A DNA stretch of 64,000 nt from Tritrichomonas musculus. Taxonomy: Eukaryota > Parabasalia > Tritrichomonadida > Tritrichomonadidae. This document shows, one piece after another, positions 29,806 to 39,806 of the stretch. The stretch covers positions 248,001-312,000 of the forward strand of contig JAPFFF010000054.1 of the NCBI GenBank assembly GCA_039105265.1, given 5' to 3'. The position numbers and the translations under genes were made by a program. Below the pieces are notes generated by a model, which had not been told where the DNA came from, searched no databases, and saw only the letters and a program-made list of their open reading frames with translations. The stretch's first letter is position 1. The number at the start of each line of letters is the position of its first letter.

Positions 29806-32800
29806 ATGATTACATTTTTGTATCTCATTACGCAAGCATTTGGATCATTACCTAATATTCATGAAAATTCACGCAATCCTAAATCTAATACTAATTATAT
29901 CAATCAGAACTATACTGGAAACTTTGCTCCTGGACAGATTATAACCAAAAGTGATGATATTCAACAAATTTCTGGTTGTCGTTTCATTAATATTGTTTCA
30001 CCAAATAGAAATTATTACATTAAAGTCAACAGTCATGTTGAAATCTTTGATAATGTGTTTGAAAACACAGAATTAGATAACAATCGACCAGCACCATTCT
30101 GGATTAATGGAGAACAAGGTCAAATCACTATTAAGAATTGTCAATTTAATCGAGTTGTTTCACTTCGCTCAGCATCAGCAGGCAATATATTGAATTCAGA
30201 TTCAACAACGAAAGTTATCTTTGAAGATTGTCAATTCAATAATTGTGGTCTTCAATCAAGTAAAGCACTATTTGTTTTCCAAGGTAATAATCAGGGGTCA
30301 GCAGTATTTACACGCTGTTCATTCTATTTTGACGTTGCTAGCGATTCATGTCAAGTTATAGATATTACAAGATCAGAAGTTATATTTGATTATTGCATTT
30401 TTACACGATGTGAAGCAGAAACGATTAAATTTAATATTGGAGAAGGATCAGGAAATACAGGTGAATTTCAATTCATCAACAATGTTGTTACAGAAATGAA
30501 TTATAAATTCATTCATGCCATTAATGTTCGAGATGCAATTACGATCCGAAATAATACATTTGATAAATGTACCCTTACAAATAGCTTATTTATTCAAATC
30601 GAGCACAACCAAGCAGCAGTTGAACTCAGCTACAATACATTCTCTAATTTCAAAGTTATTGGTGATGGCGATATTACAAATGGTGGAATTGCCACTCTCT
30701 TAAAAAATACCCAATCAAATACAGAAGTATTTTACAAAATAACATACGATCATTGCAACTTTTATGATGTTACAAATTCTCATACAAATTCTCCATACAA
30801 TAATGGTGGAGCAATCCAATTTGGATATAAAGAGGACCTTATCAAAATTGATGTTGTTCTTTCCAATTGTGAATTCAAACGTAACAAATCACCTAAAAAT
30901 GGTGGAGCTGTAGCTTTTCAAACATGCGGCCAAATAACAATTCAAAATTGCACATTTGAAGAAAACAAGGCAGACAGTCCAGGCACCTTCGGCAAACTAC
31001 TATTAGAAGAAGAAACAGAAGGTAGAGGAGGGGCCATCACTATAAGTTCACCATCAGGAACTGATAAATTGAAAAGTGTCACCATTACAGATTGCCTTTT
31101 CAGAAAGAACAGCGCTTATGACGGCTTTTCGATCTATTTTGATGGAGACGATGCAGAATCAGCGCCCACAATCGTCAACAACAAGTTCTTCAACAACTAC
31201 AACAGTGAAGGCTCACCGAAAGATGGCGGTTGCATCACATCTGAGCAGTTAAACATTGTCAAAAAAGATGTCATTGAAAATAACGAGTTTTCAAATAACG
31301 AACTCGGGTCAGAAAGTGAAAAATTCATCTTCGTTGACCAGTCTGGTGTTAAATTACCTGATCCAACGCCAACACCATTACCAATGCCACCCACGAAGAC
31401 TCCTGATTCTACGTCGAATCAAGACTACATTGACAAGAGTTTTAGTGGACCATTTCAACCAGGACAAGTTGATACTGCTGGAAGTAACATCAAGCAAATC
31501 TCTGGCTGTAGATTCACTAACATTGAATCAGCAAATAGGAACTATTACATTAAAGTGACAAGTCAAATTGAAATCTTTAATAATGTGTTTGAAAACACAC
31601 AAGTCATTTCAAATGGTCCTGCCATTTTCTGGATTCAAGGCAATAGAAATTTGATCACCATCAAGAACTGCCAATTCACACGGATATCAGAAGATAAGCC
31701 AGCAGCTGATGGAAGCATTTTGAATTCTGATTCAACAACGAAAATTGTTTTTGAAGACTGTCTATTTGACAACTGTGGTATTAATTCAGACAAGCCACTT
31801 GTTGATTTCAAAGCGCAATCAATTGATGCATGTGGCTCAGTCAATTTTACTAAGTGCAACTTTTATTTTGACGATGTTACACAATCATGTCAAATTCTAA
31901 GAATATTAAAATCAGACGTTGTTTTTGATGAATGTGAATTCAATCGATGTGAAATAAATGCAATTCATCTTGATGTAATTGAATCACCTGAAACAACACA
32001 AACTGGTGATTTTATATTCACTAATAATGTAGTTAAAAATATGGCCTATCGATTCATTAATGGTACTAACATTCATGGCCAAATAACAATTACTGGAAAC
32101 ACTTTTGAAAAGTGCACTTTAACTGACGATTACTTCATCTATCTTGAGCATAATCAAATGTCTGTTGAACTAGCACAAAACACTTTTTCGGAGTTCAAAG
32201 TTACTGGAACAAATGGAATCAATACTGGTGGTATTGCAACCTTCTTCAAGAGCACAATTGATCGAACAACATCCAATTTCAAGTTAACTTATGATCATTG
32301 TAATTTTGTAGATATTACAAACGATTTTACTTCTGCTTCCCATTACAATGGCGGTGCTGTTCAATTTGGTTTTACTAATGACAAAATGAATGTTGACATT
32401 ACATTAACAAATTGCGCATTCAAAAGAAATAAAGCAACCAACCATGGAGGTGCAGTTGCACTTCAAACACATGGATCAGTTGTCATTAGAGATTGCGCCT
32501 TTGAAGACAATAAAGCAAACAACATTGGAAGTTCATCAGGTTCGTTGTTGTTGGCTGAAAAGAATGAAGGAAGAGGTGGTGCAATCTTCATCAGTGCAGG
32601 TGATTCAAATGGACATGTTGCAAGTGTTACTATTAACAAATGCACATTCAAAAGAAATATTGCATTTGATGGTTTTGCCATTTATATTGAAGGTGAAGAT
32701 TCAGAGGCATCATTTTCAATCACCGAAAACGATTTCACCGATAATTACAATATAAATAGTGATCTTTCTAACCGTGCTTCTATTTCTTCAGAAATAATTG

Positions 32801-35400
32801 GAATCACTAAAGATGAACTTGAAGGAAAGAACACCTTTTCAAACATTTATGAAGGCTTTGATGCTCTTAAATTCATCCATGTTGATCATCAAGGAATTCC
32901 TTTGCCTACACCAAATCCTGATTATATCAATCGCAATTATACAGGCAACTTCGCAAAACAGCAAGTTGACACGAATACTGATTTGGTTGAACAAATTTCT
33001 GGTTGTCGTTTCATTAATATTGTTTCACCAAATAAAAATTATTACATTAAAGTCAACAGTCATGTTGAAATCTTTGATAATGTGTTTGAAAACACAGAAT
33101 TAGATAACAATCGACCAGCACCATTCTGGATTAATGGAGAACAAGGTCAAATCACTATTAAGAATTGTCAATTTAATCGAGTTGTTTCACTTCGCTCAGC
33201 ATCAGCAGGCAATATATTGAATTCAGATTCAACAACGAAAGTTATCTTTGAAGATTGTCAATTCAATAATTGTGGTCTTCAATCAAGTAAAGCACTATTT
33301 GTTTTCCAAGGTAATAATCAGGGGTCAGCAGTATTTACACGCTGTTCATTCTATTTTGATTTTGCTAGTGATTCATGTCAAGTTATAGATATTAAAAGAT
33401 CAGAAGTTATATTTGATGATTGCATTTTTACACGATGTGAAGCCGAAACTATTAAATTTAATATTGGAGAAGGATCAGGAAATACAGGTGAATTTCAATT
33501 CATCAACAATGTTGTTAAAGAAATGAATTATAAATTCATTCATGCCATTAATGTTCGAGATACAATTACATTTGTTAACAACACGTTTGATCAAGGAACA
33601 CTTGAAAACAGTTACTTGATTTACGTTGAACACAATCAAGCATCAATCAATCTCATTAACAATTCATTCTCACAATTTGTAGTCACAGGAAATGATGCGA
33701 TTAACTGTGGCGGAATTGCTATCTTCTTTAAAGCGCCAGAATCAACAAGGCTTCATTTGACCTATGAAAATTGCAATTTTACAAACATTCAGAATTCACA
33801 TACGAGTTCTCAACATAGTAATGGTGGCGCTATTCAATTTGGATTTGCATCAGAATGTGCCAATGTAGACGTTTCATTAACAAATTGTCTCTTCAAAGGA
33901 AACAAGTCACCAAAGCATGGCGGAGCTGTTGCTATTCAAACACAAGGAGCTGTTTTAATTCGAAATTGCATTTTCGAAGAGAATAAAGCGAACAATGCAA
34001 TACAAAGATTGTTGGCGGAAAAGACAGAAGGTCGTGGTGGAGCACTTTTCATTAGTTGTGGTAATTCAGCGAAGCCCATTGAAAGTGTAACAATTGATCA
34101 ATGCACATTTGATCGTAATAGTGCATTTGATGGCCTTGCTATTTACATTGAAGGAGAAGCTACAACAACAACATCATTCACAATCAAAGCAAACAAGTTC
34201 AATGGAAATAGCTCACCAGAAAAGACAGTTTCTTGCATTGCTTCTGAAGTCTTGTCAATTGAAAAAATCCAGATTGAAAATGAAAATGAATTCACTAATA
34301 ATTTGAACAAAAAGTTCACTCACGTTGACCAGTCTGGTAATCCATATCCAGAACAAACAGCAGCACCATCACCAACACTTCCTTCTGAACCAAACATTGA
34401 AGTATGGGATGATCACACTGAAGAAAATAAAAAGAGATGCGAAATGCGATTGAATCCAGAAATTGAGAAGGAAAGAAACATTGTTGTTGATGTTCAAACA
34501 ACTTCATTTGAAAACATGGAATACAACGAAGGTGGAGCAATTCATCTTGTCAATTGTGGACTCAAATGCTCAAACAAGTGTCAGTTTACTCATTGTGTTT
34601 CAAGTGAAGGCCCTGGTGGTGCAATTTACATCAAAAATGCAAATGAACTTTTAAATGGTGTCACTCTTCATGATCTTACGTTTACATCAAATTCAGCGCA
34701 ATATGGTGGCGCTATTTACATCTATTCAAGCTCAAGTTTGAATGTCATCCAAATCACCAAATCTAAATTCTTTAGTAATGAAGCTTCTTTGACACCAACA
34801 GCTGATGGAATCATCGGTGGAAGTGCTATGTACTTAGTCATAAATAGAGGTTCAATTTCAGGATGCTCTTTCAAGCAAAACAAAGGACCTGGTTCAGTTA
34901 CATTGATCAATGATTTCCAATCTTCTTCTTCTTTGTTTTTGTCGAATGATTACTCTGTTTCAATTGATGATTGCTCCTTTGAAAATGATAAATCTTCAAT
35001 CTTCTTCCAAAGTGGAATGCTTAGCCCTTCAGTGCAGGTTCGTAGATGTGTCTTTTCTGGCAAGTTGGAGAAAGGTTCTCATCACATCGAAGGAAAGTTG
35101 ATTGTTAAAAACGCTCCGAAACTCGTGGTAAATGACTGCACATTCAGTGGAAGCGCGAAAGAAGCCCTGGGACTAAATGAAGAGTTTTTGTCAGTTGACA
35201 TGAAGAAGCAAGTTTTTAGAAAGGAAAAAGTTGATGGAAAGTGGAAGTTCGTTTCTAATTATACTCTCCCAGCTGTAGCTGTCATTGCTGTGGCTGTTAT
35301 TGCATTCTCGATGAAAAAGATAAAGAATAATTCGCCTGATCAAGATGAGAATAAATCGGAAAATATCGCCGATGATGAAATTAAACAAAGTTTAATTTAA
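29806..35400 (+). CDS. Pmp-like parallel beta-helix surface protein with C-terminal membrane anchor
   Basis: A 1864-aa type I membrane protein. An N-terminal signal-like stretch ('MITFLYLITQAFGSLPN') is followed by three long tandem units starting at about residues 28, 538 and 1037 ('NYINQNYTGNF', 'DYIDKSFSGPF', 'DYINRNYTGNF'), separated by Pro-rich linkers. A fourth diverged region covers about 1530-1800. Each unit is a beta-helix with FxxN/CxF turns and GGA(I/V/L) motifs (about 12 in all, such as 'NGGAIQFG' and 'GRGGAITI'). This matches the chlamydial polymorphic membrane protein (Pmp)-like families described in trichomonads. A hydrophobic segment near 1820-1835 ('LPAVAVIAVAVIAFS') precedes a 29-residue charged tail. 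Probable role: adhesion or surface diversity. Units 1 and 3 share a nearly identical block (see findings). Confidence 0.9.
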   Translation: MITFLYLITQAFGSLPNIHENSRNPKSNTNYINQNYTGNFAPGQIITKSDDIQQISGCRFINIVSPNRNYYIKVNSHVEIFDNVFENTELDNNRPAPFWINGEQGQITIKNCQFNRVVSLRSASAGNILNSDSTTKVIFEDCQFNNCGLQSSKALFVFQGNNQGSAVFTRCSFYFDVASDSCQVIDITRSEVIFDYCIFTRCEAETIKFNIGEGSGNTGEFQFINNVVTEMNYKFIHAINVRDAITIRNNTFDKCTLTNSLFIQIEHNQAAVELSYNTFSNFKVIGDGDITNGGIATLLKNTQSNTEVFYKITYDHCNFYDVTNSHTNSPYNNGGAIQFGYKEDLIKIDVVLSNCEFKRNKSPKNGGAVAFQTCGQITIQNCTFEENKADSPGTFGKLLLEEETEGRGGAITISSPSGTDKLKSVTITDCLFRKNSAYDGFSIYFDGDDAESAPTIVNNKFFNNYNSEGSPKDGGCITSEQLNIVKKDVIENNEFSNNELGSESEKFIFVDQSGVKLPDPTPTPLPMPPTKTPDSTSNQDYIDKSFSGPFQPGQVDTAGSNIKQISGCRFTNIESANRNYYIKVTSQIEIFNNVFENTQVISNGPAIFWIQGNRNLITIKNCQFTRISEDKPAADGSILNSDSTTKIVFEDCLFDNCGINSDKPLVDFKAQSIDACGSVNFTKCNFYFDDVTQSCQILRILKSDVVFDECEFNRCEINAIHLDVIESPETTQTGDFIFTNNVVKNMAYRFINGTNIHGQITITGNTFEKCTLTDDYFIYLEHNQMSVELAQNTFSEFKVTGTNGINTGGIATFFKSTIDRTTSNFKLTYDHCNFVDITNDFTSASHYNGGAVQFGFTNDKMNVDITLTNCAFKRNKATNHGGAVALQTHGSVVIRDCAFEDNKANNIGSSSGSLLLAEKNEGRGGAIFISAGDSNGHVASVTINKCTFKRNIAFDGFAIYIEGEDSEASFSITENDFTDNYNINSDLSNRASISSEIIGITKDELEGKNTFSNIYEGFDALKFIHVDHQGIPLPTPNPDYINRNYTGNFAKQQVDTNTDLVEQISGCRFINIVSPNKNYYIKVNSHVEIFDNVFENTELDNNRPAPFWINGEQGQITIKNCQFNRVVSLRSASAGNILNSDSTTKVIFEDCQFNNCGLQSSKALFVFQGNNQGSAVFTRCSFYFDFASDSCQVIDIKRSEVIFDDCIFTRCEAETIKFNIGEGSGNTGEFQFINNVVKEMNYKFIHAINVRDTITFVNNTFDQGTLENSYLIYVEHNQASINLINNSFSQFVVTGNDAINCGGIAIFFKAPESTRLHLTYENCNFTNIQNSHTSSQHSNGGAIQFGFASECANVDVSLTNCLFKGNKSPKHGGAVAIQTQGAVLIRNCIFEENKANNAIQRLLAEKTEGRGGALFISCGNSAKPIESVTIDQCTFDRNSAFDGLAIYIEGEATTTTSFTIKANKFNGNSSPEKTVSCIASEVLSIEKIQIENENEFTNNLNKKFTHVDQSGNPYPEQTAAPSPTLPSEPNIEVWDDHTEENKKRCEMRLNPEIEKERNIVVDVQTTSFENMEYNEGGAIHLVNCGLKCSNKCQFTHCVSSEGPGGAIYIKNANELLNGVTLHDLTFTSNSAQYGGAIYIYSSSSLNVIQITKSKFFSNEASLTPTADGIIGGSAMYLVINRGSISGCSFKQNKGPGSVTLINDFQSSSSLFLSNDYSVSIDDCSFENDKSSIFFQSGMLSPSVQVRRCVFSGKLEKGSHHIEGKLIVKNAPKLVVNDCTFSGSAKEALGLNEEFLSVDMKKQVFRKEKVDGKWKFVSNYTLPAVAVIAVAVIAFSMKKIKNNSPDQDENKSENIADDEIKQSLI
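29965..30543 (+). repeat. Near-identical intragenic duplicate, copy 1
   Basis: About 579 bases of Pmp unit 1 recur at 32992-33570 (3027 bases downstream) with only about ten differences by eye. Unit 2 between them is much more diverged, and identity ends abruptly at both sides. Confidence 0.85.
32992..33570 (+). repeat. Near-identical intragenic duplicate, copy 2
   Basis: Partner of 29965-30543. Differences include GAC/GAT and GTT/TTT near 33359 and ACA/AAA near 33395. After about 33560 the sequences diverge at once, as at a conversion boundary. Confidence 0.85.
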
Positions 35401-36505
35401 AATTTAATAAAAAAAAACTAGTTTTATATTATTCATTTGTAAAAAATTTAAGGTGTAATATGGCATAATGAAATAAATAATTAATCTTTTTGATTTTTTA
35501 TGCGTTAATTCTCTATGATCAATGCTCTAAAACTTTTCTGAAGGTTAGAAACAAATACTTCTTTCAAAAAATGAAATCTTTGGTTAATATTAACCAAATC
35601 ATAAACGTACGAAAAATTTTAAAATCGATGCAAACTTTTTGTGATGAATAAAAAAAAATTAGATCCAATTTATCATAATTATCATCACATCAAAAACAAA
35701 TATCACGTTCGTTCTCGTAAAACCACACAAAAAAAAAAGATATCAAATATTGATTTCGTGCACCAATTTTCCATCCCTACACAAAAAGCAAACTATTCTG
35801 CAAAAGTTATAAATTCACAAAAACAGAATCATTTCAATAGCATTTACAAATTCTCAAATAATAATTTGTAGGTTCAAAACTACAAAAAGCAAATTTTTTT
35901 TGATTGTTACACATTCTCTAAAAGTTATATATTTAGTTAGAGTCTTTAATTCACAAAAAATGAATTATTCTGTTGTAATATCGAATTTATAGAAATCCTC
36001 TAAAAGTAATTTATTCAGTATCAGTTTTGAATTAACAAAAAGTGAATCATTTATTAACTATTATGAACTAGTAAAAAGTAATAAATTCAAAAAAAAGATT
36101 ATTAATTCTCAAAAAGTAAATTATACAGTAGCAGTTACTAATTCACAAAAAGATTATTTTTCAGTGGCAGTTACAAGATCTGTTGTTGAATACCAGGCAA
36201 ACCAGTGTTACAAATATTTCATTTTTTTGTTGTAGAATTTCATTTGATCATAAAATTCATCTATAGCAAGAACAAAATGATAAAAAACGCTTGATACTTT
36301 AAAATAAATAAGTTATCATTTACAATCGATCGAATAGAAATATTGTAAAATTTTGTTTATGAAACAAGTAGTTGTTGACTACGAAGATATTAGAACAGTT
36401 TTATCTAGTACAATAAAGTAGTTGCAAGTGTAAAGGTTATTTCAAGGCTCATTAATCAATTTGAGCAAGAAATAAAAAAATTCACCATGCAAATATCTTG
36501 AAATA
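35401..36505. other. Intergenic region with degenerate repeat tract (35785-36180)
   Basis: From about 35785 to 36180 a degenerate unit recurs: AATTCACAAAAAG followed by a T/A stretch and GTAGCAGTTAC or similar. In one frame it reads NSQKVNYTVAVTNSQK, suggesting a decayed coding repeat. A 76-codon frame at 35641 starts with GTG and covers part of it. No intact gene is supported. Confidence 0.35.
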
Positions 36506-36715
36506 ATGTACCTATTTCAAATTGCTAAACCAAACAGAGCTTTAATTAATGGTAATTTTACTTTAACGCAATACGATTCCAAAGTAAAAGCTGAAGAGCG
36601 TGCCAAATATGATTCTTCACAAGCTCTTTTGCCAGATGCCGGATGGCGACAAGTTGTTTGTATTATAGGCCCAAGATCATATCCAAATCCATTTGCTGGA
36701 GGATTTTTCTCTTGA
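36506..36715 (+). CDS. Small hypothetical protein, 69 aa
   Basis: ATG 36506 to TGA 36715 encodes 'MYLFQIAKPNRALINGNFTL', a charged middle ('KVKAEERAKYDSSQA') and 'DAGWRQVVCIIGPRSYPNPF' with a glycine-rich end. Codon use and G+C are higher than in the flanks, which favours a real gene. A TCACCA motif lies 26 bases upstream. No family or membrane helix is recognised. It could also be the tail of a broken larger gene. Confidence 0.4.
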   Translation: MYLFQIAKPNRALINGNFTLTQYDSKVKAEERAKYDSSQALLPDAGWRQVVCIIGPRSYPNPFAGGFFS

Positions 36716-36894
36716 TTTTGTGTATTGTATTATGATGATCCCCGATAAATATAGATTTAAATAAACTTATTCATCCTGTTTTATCATAATTTATTTATGT
36801 TATTTAAAAAAATATATATATATTTAATGAAATATATTTTTTAATAAATATAATTGAATATAATAACTGCACTTCTTTTTATATTTTGTTATGA

Positions 36895-39306
36895 TTAAAA
36901 ATCAGTATTAATGCTGTTAAACTCGAAACATTGGTCGTTGCTATTTAAATTCTCATCTTCTTGCTCAGAAATTCTAACAATTTCCATGAAAACTCGCTCC
37001 AATGAGCTTGTTGAACAAGTGAAGTATTTATAACCGTTATTTTCTTTTAGTCCTTTTTCTAGCAGCAAGAAAAGACTGGACATTTTTATTTTTGATGAAG
37101 GAACAGAGTAAATTCTTGACACTGGCCTTGTTATATTCAAAGTTGCGAATGGCAACTCTTTACTAAAGAAACAATCAATTCTTTGCGATGACTGTTCTGA
37201 AGCATCATTGAGCATTATATCGATTTTGTATTCTGTTCCAAATTTATGTGTCAAATATTGAGGTGTTCCGATTGTATAAACGTTTCCTTTGACCATGATT
37301 GAAATGATGTCACACAAGAGTTCAGCTTCACTTAAAATGTGAGTGCAAAGCATGAATGTTTTTTCGCCTTTGTGTTCGAGAATCATGTCTTGCACGCAAC
37401 GACAAGCAACAGGATCGAGAAAAGCTGTTGGCTCATCAAGAAGAAGTAATTTTGAAGGTCCAAAGAAACTCAAAGCAATTGCAAACTTACGAACATCGCC
37501 AACACTCAATTCTCTAATTGGAACATCTTGAAACTCAGTCAATTCCAATTCTGATATCAAAGAATCAATTAGTTTCTTTGCATCGTCAGGATCTTTTTGG
37601 AAAATCCATGAATAAATCTTAAAATGTTCATTCGGTGTCAATTCATTCAATAAATGCGTGTTGAATTGAGGACAAATTGAAATGACTGTTTTATCTGAAA
37701 TTTTTTCAATTGGTGTTCCAAAGATTTCAATTGAACCGGCTGACTTTGGAAGCATTCCAGTGATCATTCTTAATAATGTTGTCTTTCCAGCACCATTTGC
37801 TCCTAAGAATCCAAAACAAGAGCCATTTTTAATACCAAGACAAACGTTGTTTACAGCAGGAATTGGATTCCCTGCAGTATTCATGAACAAGCGTGAAACA
37901 TCTTCAATTCGAACAACCCAATCATGTGAATTATGAACTTCTTCTTCCATTCTTCTTGTTTCTTGAGAATTATGACTATTCTGCTTCAATCTCCTAAAAT
38001 AATCAGCGTAACTTGTGAATGAATGTTTGGCAGCGGCTCTTTTAATCCATGTTCTCGACATCTCAATGATTGTCAGAATGGAAGCATACAAAACAATTGT
38101 AACCCATTGGAAAATGAAATATGGCCTTGTTTCATGATCTGTAAAGTATTCACAAAAACTTATCTTACGTAATCCAGTACGTTGCATGATCAAATACGTG
38201 CCTTGTTGAATTGAAAGATTCGGCATCAATGCATAAATCCAATTCAATACTTTTTCAGCACTTGGATCAATGTAATTTGTTGTTTTGATGATCAATGTTA
38301 CAACCATCACAATGAAATTCACAATCAGCAAAATGATGAAGATTTGACGTGGACCTGTAGAAGCATCATTGAAAAAGAATGAAAATGAATAGATAAAAAG
38401 TAAAAAGGAAGGCCCTTGACATACTAAAATCCACCAGAAAGGAAACATGTTCTCTTGAAACGGCTTTACCCAGGCAAGATTGTAGAGTCCCCAAACAATT
38501 GTTGTTAAAAGTATCCAAATTCCCAAGTCAACAATAAATGCACCGAGCCAATATGGCAATATTTTTAACGTACATTGAACCATGTATGTTCGAACTTCGC
38601 CGTGAATGTCTGAAATTGGGGTTCCAATAATCAGCAAAACAAAAGTTAGAAGTCCGTAAAGAAGGAATGTAGGAGTTATTGCTTGAAACACTGAACTAAC
38701 TCTATTCTTATTCATTCTTATAAAACTGAAGCTGATGCTGCTTTCTTTCTTCTTCTTTTTGCTGTAATAAAGCTCCCAAAAAGCTTGCTCAACGAGGACA
38801 AAAGAAAACATTTTTCGTTGATTTGGATTTTCCATTTCTACGCTTGTTGTTGAGTTTGCAAAAATTACAATTTCAGTGGGATTTTTGGTAAAGTCAAGAC
38901 CAAAAGGAATCAAGTATTCTAACTGCTTTTCTGATTGTAAATCATACAATTTTTTTTGCATTTGTGAAGTCGTATTAAAAGTAATAAAGTTCGGTTTTCT
39001 CCCCGTCTGTTTGATGAAAATGCTTCCAATTCTGTCAATTATTTCTGAAGCAACTGATCCGTCTTTATTTCCAATTATCACAAAATCTTTCACTTTTTGT
39101 GGATAACTATTATAGGTAATCAGCGAATCATCAATTGTATCTAATCCAACCATCATGTAATAAACGGCAATGCTAAATGCTGATAGGGCTAAGGTTATCA
39201 CCATCGATGTTATAATCGATTTCCATGATCTTTTAAAAGTGATATATCTGCGGTAAAGAACTGCTTTTAAATGATTTAATGGACATAAATTTGCTAATAT
39301 ATTCAT
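36895..39306 (-). CDS. ABCA-like half transporter with degenerate signature motif
   Basis: An 803-aa half-size ABC exporter: one transmembrane domain, one nucleotide-binding domain (NBD). A membrane helix at about 32-52 is followed by an exposed loop and a block of five or six helices (about 210-430). The NBD (about 465-690) has Walker A 'GANGAGKTT' near residue 500, Q-loop 'ICPQFNTHLLNELTP', signature 'LSVGD' where LSGGQ is usual, Walker B 'LLLLDEPTAFLD' and H-loop 'CTHILSEAELL'. ABCA-type proteins move lipids or other hydrophobic molecules. It is transcribed away from the 39807 ABCA-like gene across 500 bp, suggesting co-regulation and perhaps a heterodimer. The altered signature predicts one weak ATP site, an inference. 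Confidence 0.9.
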   Translation of the reverse strand: MNILANLCPLNHLKAVLYRRYITFKRSWKSIITSMVITLALSAFSIAVYYMMVGLDTIDDSLITYNSYPQKVKDFVIIGNKDGSVASEIIDRIGSIFIKQTGRKPNFITFNTTSQMQKKLYDLQSEKQLEYLIPFGLDFTKNPTEIVIFANSTTSVEMENPNQRKMFSFVLVEQAFWELYYSKKKKKESSISFSFIRMNKNRVSSVFQAITPTFLLYGLLTFVLLIIGTPISDIHGEVRTYMVQCTLKILPYWLGAFIVDLGIWILLTTIVWGLYNLAWVKPFQENMFPFWWILVCQGPSFLLFIYSFSFFFNDASTGPRQIFIILLIVNFIVMVVTLIIKTTNYIDPSAEKVLNWIYALMPNLSIQQGTYLIMQRTGLRKISFCEYFTDHETRPYFIFQWVTIVLYASILTIIEMSRTWIKRAAAKHSFTSYADYFRRLKQNSHNSQETRRMEEEVHNSHDWVVRIEDVSRLFMNTAGNPIPAVNNVCLGIKNGSCFGFLGANGAGKTTLLRMITGMLPKSAGSIEIFGTPIEKISDKTVISICPQFNTHLLNELTPNEHFKIYSWIFQKDPDDAKKLIDSLISELELTEFQDVPIRELSVGDVRKFAIALSFFGPSKLLLLDEPTAFLDPVACRCVQDMILEHKGEKTFMLCTHILSEAELLCDIISIMVKGNVYTIGTPQYLTHKFGTEYKIDIMLNDASEQSSQRIDCFFSKELPFATLNITRPVSRIYSVPSSKIKMSSLFLLLEKGLKENNGYKYFTCSTSSLERVFMEIVRISEQEDENLNSNDQCFEFNSINTDF

Positions 39307-39806
39307 TTTGAATGATTTGTATGTATTAGAAAAGTATTAGTTTTGGAATTGGTGAAAAAGCTATATCCGAAAAATAATGGGTAAAACACATTCAATTTTC
39401 AATTATTTTTCAATTTGACCACCTTCGTTTTTTTTCTTTGTACATATTTGGTATATTTAAATAATTATTTTAATTATATATTTAATAATATTTTTAATAT
39501 TAATTTAAGTTAAAAATAAGTTTATTACTTATTTTAAAGAAGATATAAATATTTTTTACAAAATAACTATAAATTATCAAAAAATGTATAAAATGATACA
39601 AAAACAAGAGATATAAATTTATAGCTATTTAAATATTTTTATATTATTTTTTTATGTAATATATAATTGTAAATAATTAAATTAAACAAATATAAATAAT
39701 AATATTTTTAACATAATATGTATATAAAAAGATAAACCTCAAAAAATTAAAAATGTGGGAGACTACTTTTTGAGAAAAATAATAGGCATCAGAACTCTAT
39801 TAAATT
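39307..39806. other. 500-bp bidirectional intergenic region between divergent ABC genes
   Basis: AT-rich with no ORF. It must hold both promoters. The minus-side initiator is clear. On the plus side the nearest TCA (TCAGAA at 39789) departs from the consensus. No shared symmetrical motif is visible. Confidence 0.5.
39310..39315 (-). promoter_or_regulatory. Initiator-like motif (TCATTC) of the minus-strand ABC gene
   Basis: On the minus strand TCATTC ends four bases before the ATG at 39306 (A at 39313). It fits TCA(+1)Y(T/A) with a very short leader, as is typical of trichomonads. Confidence 0.5.
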
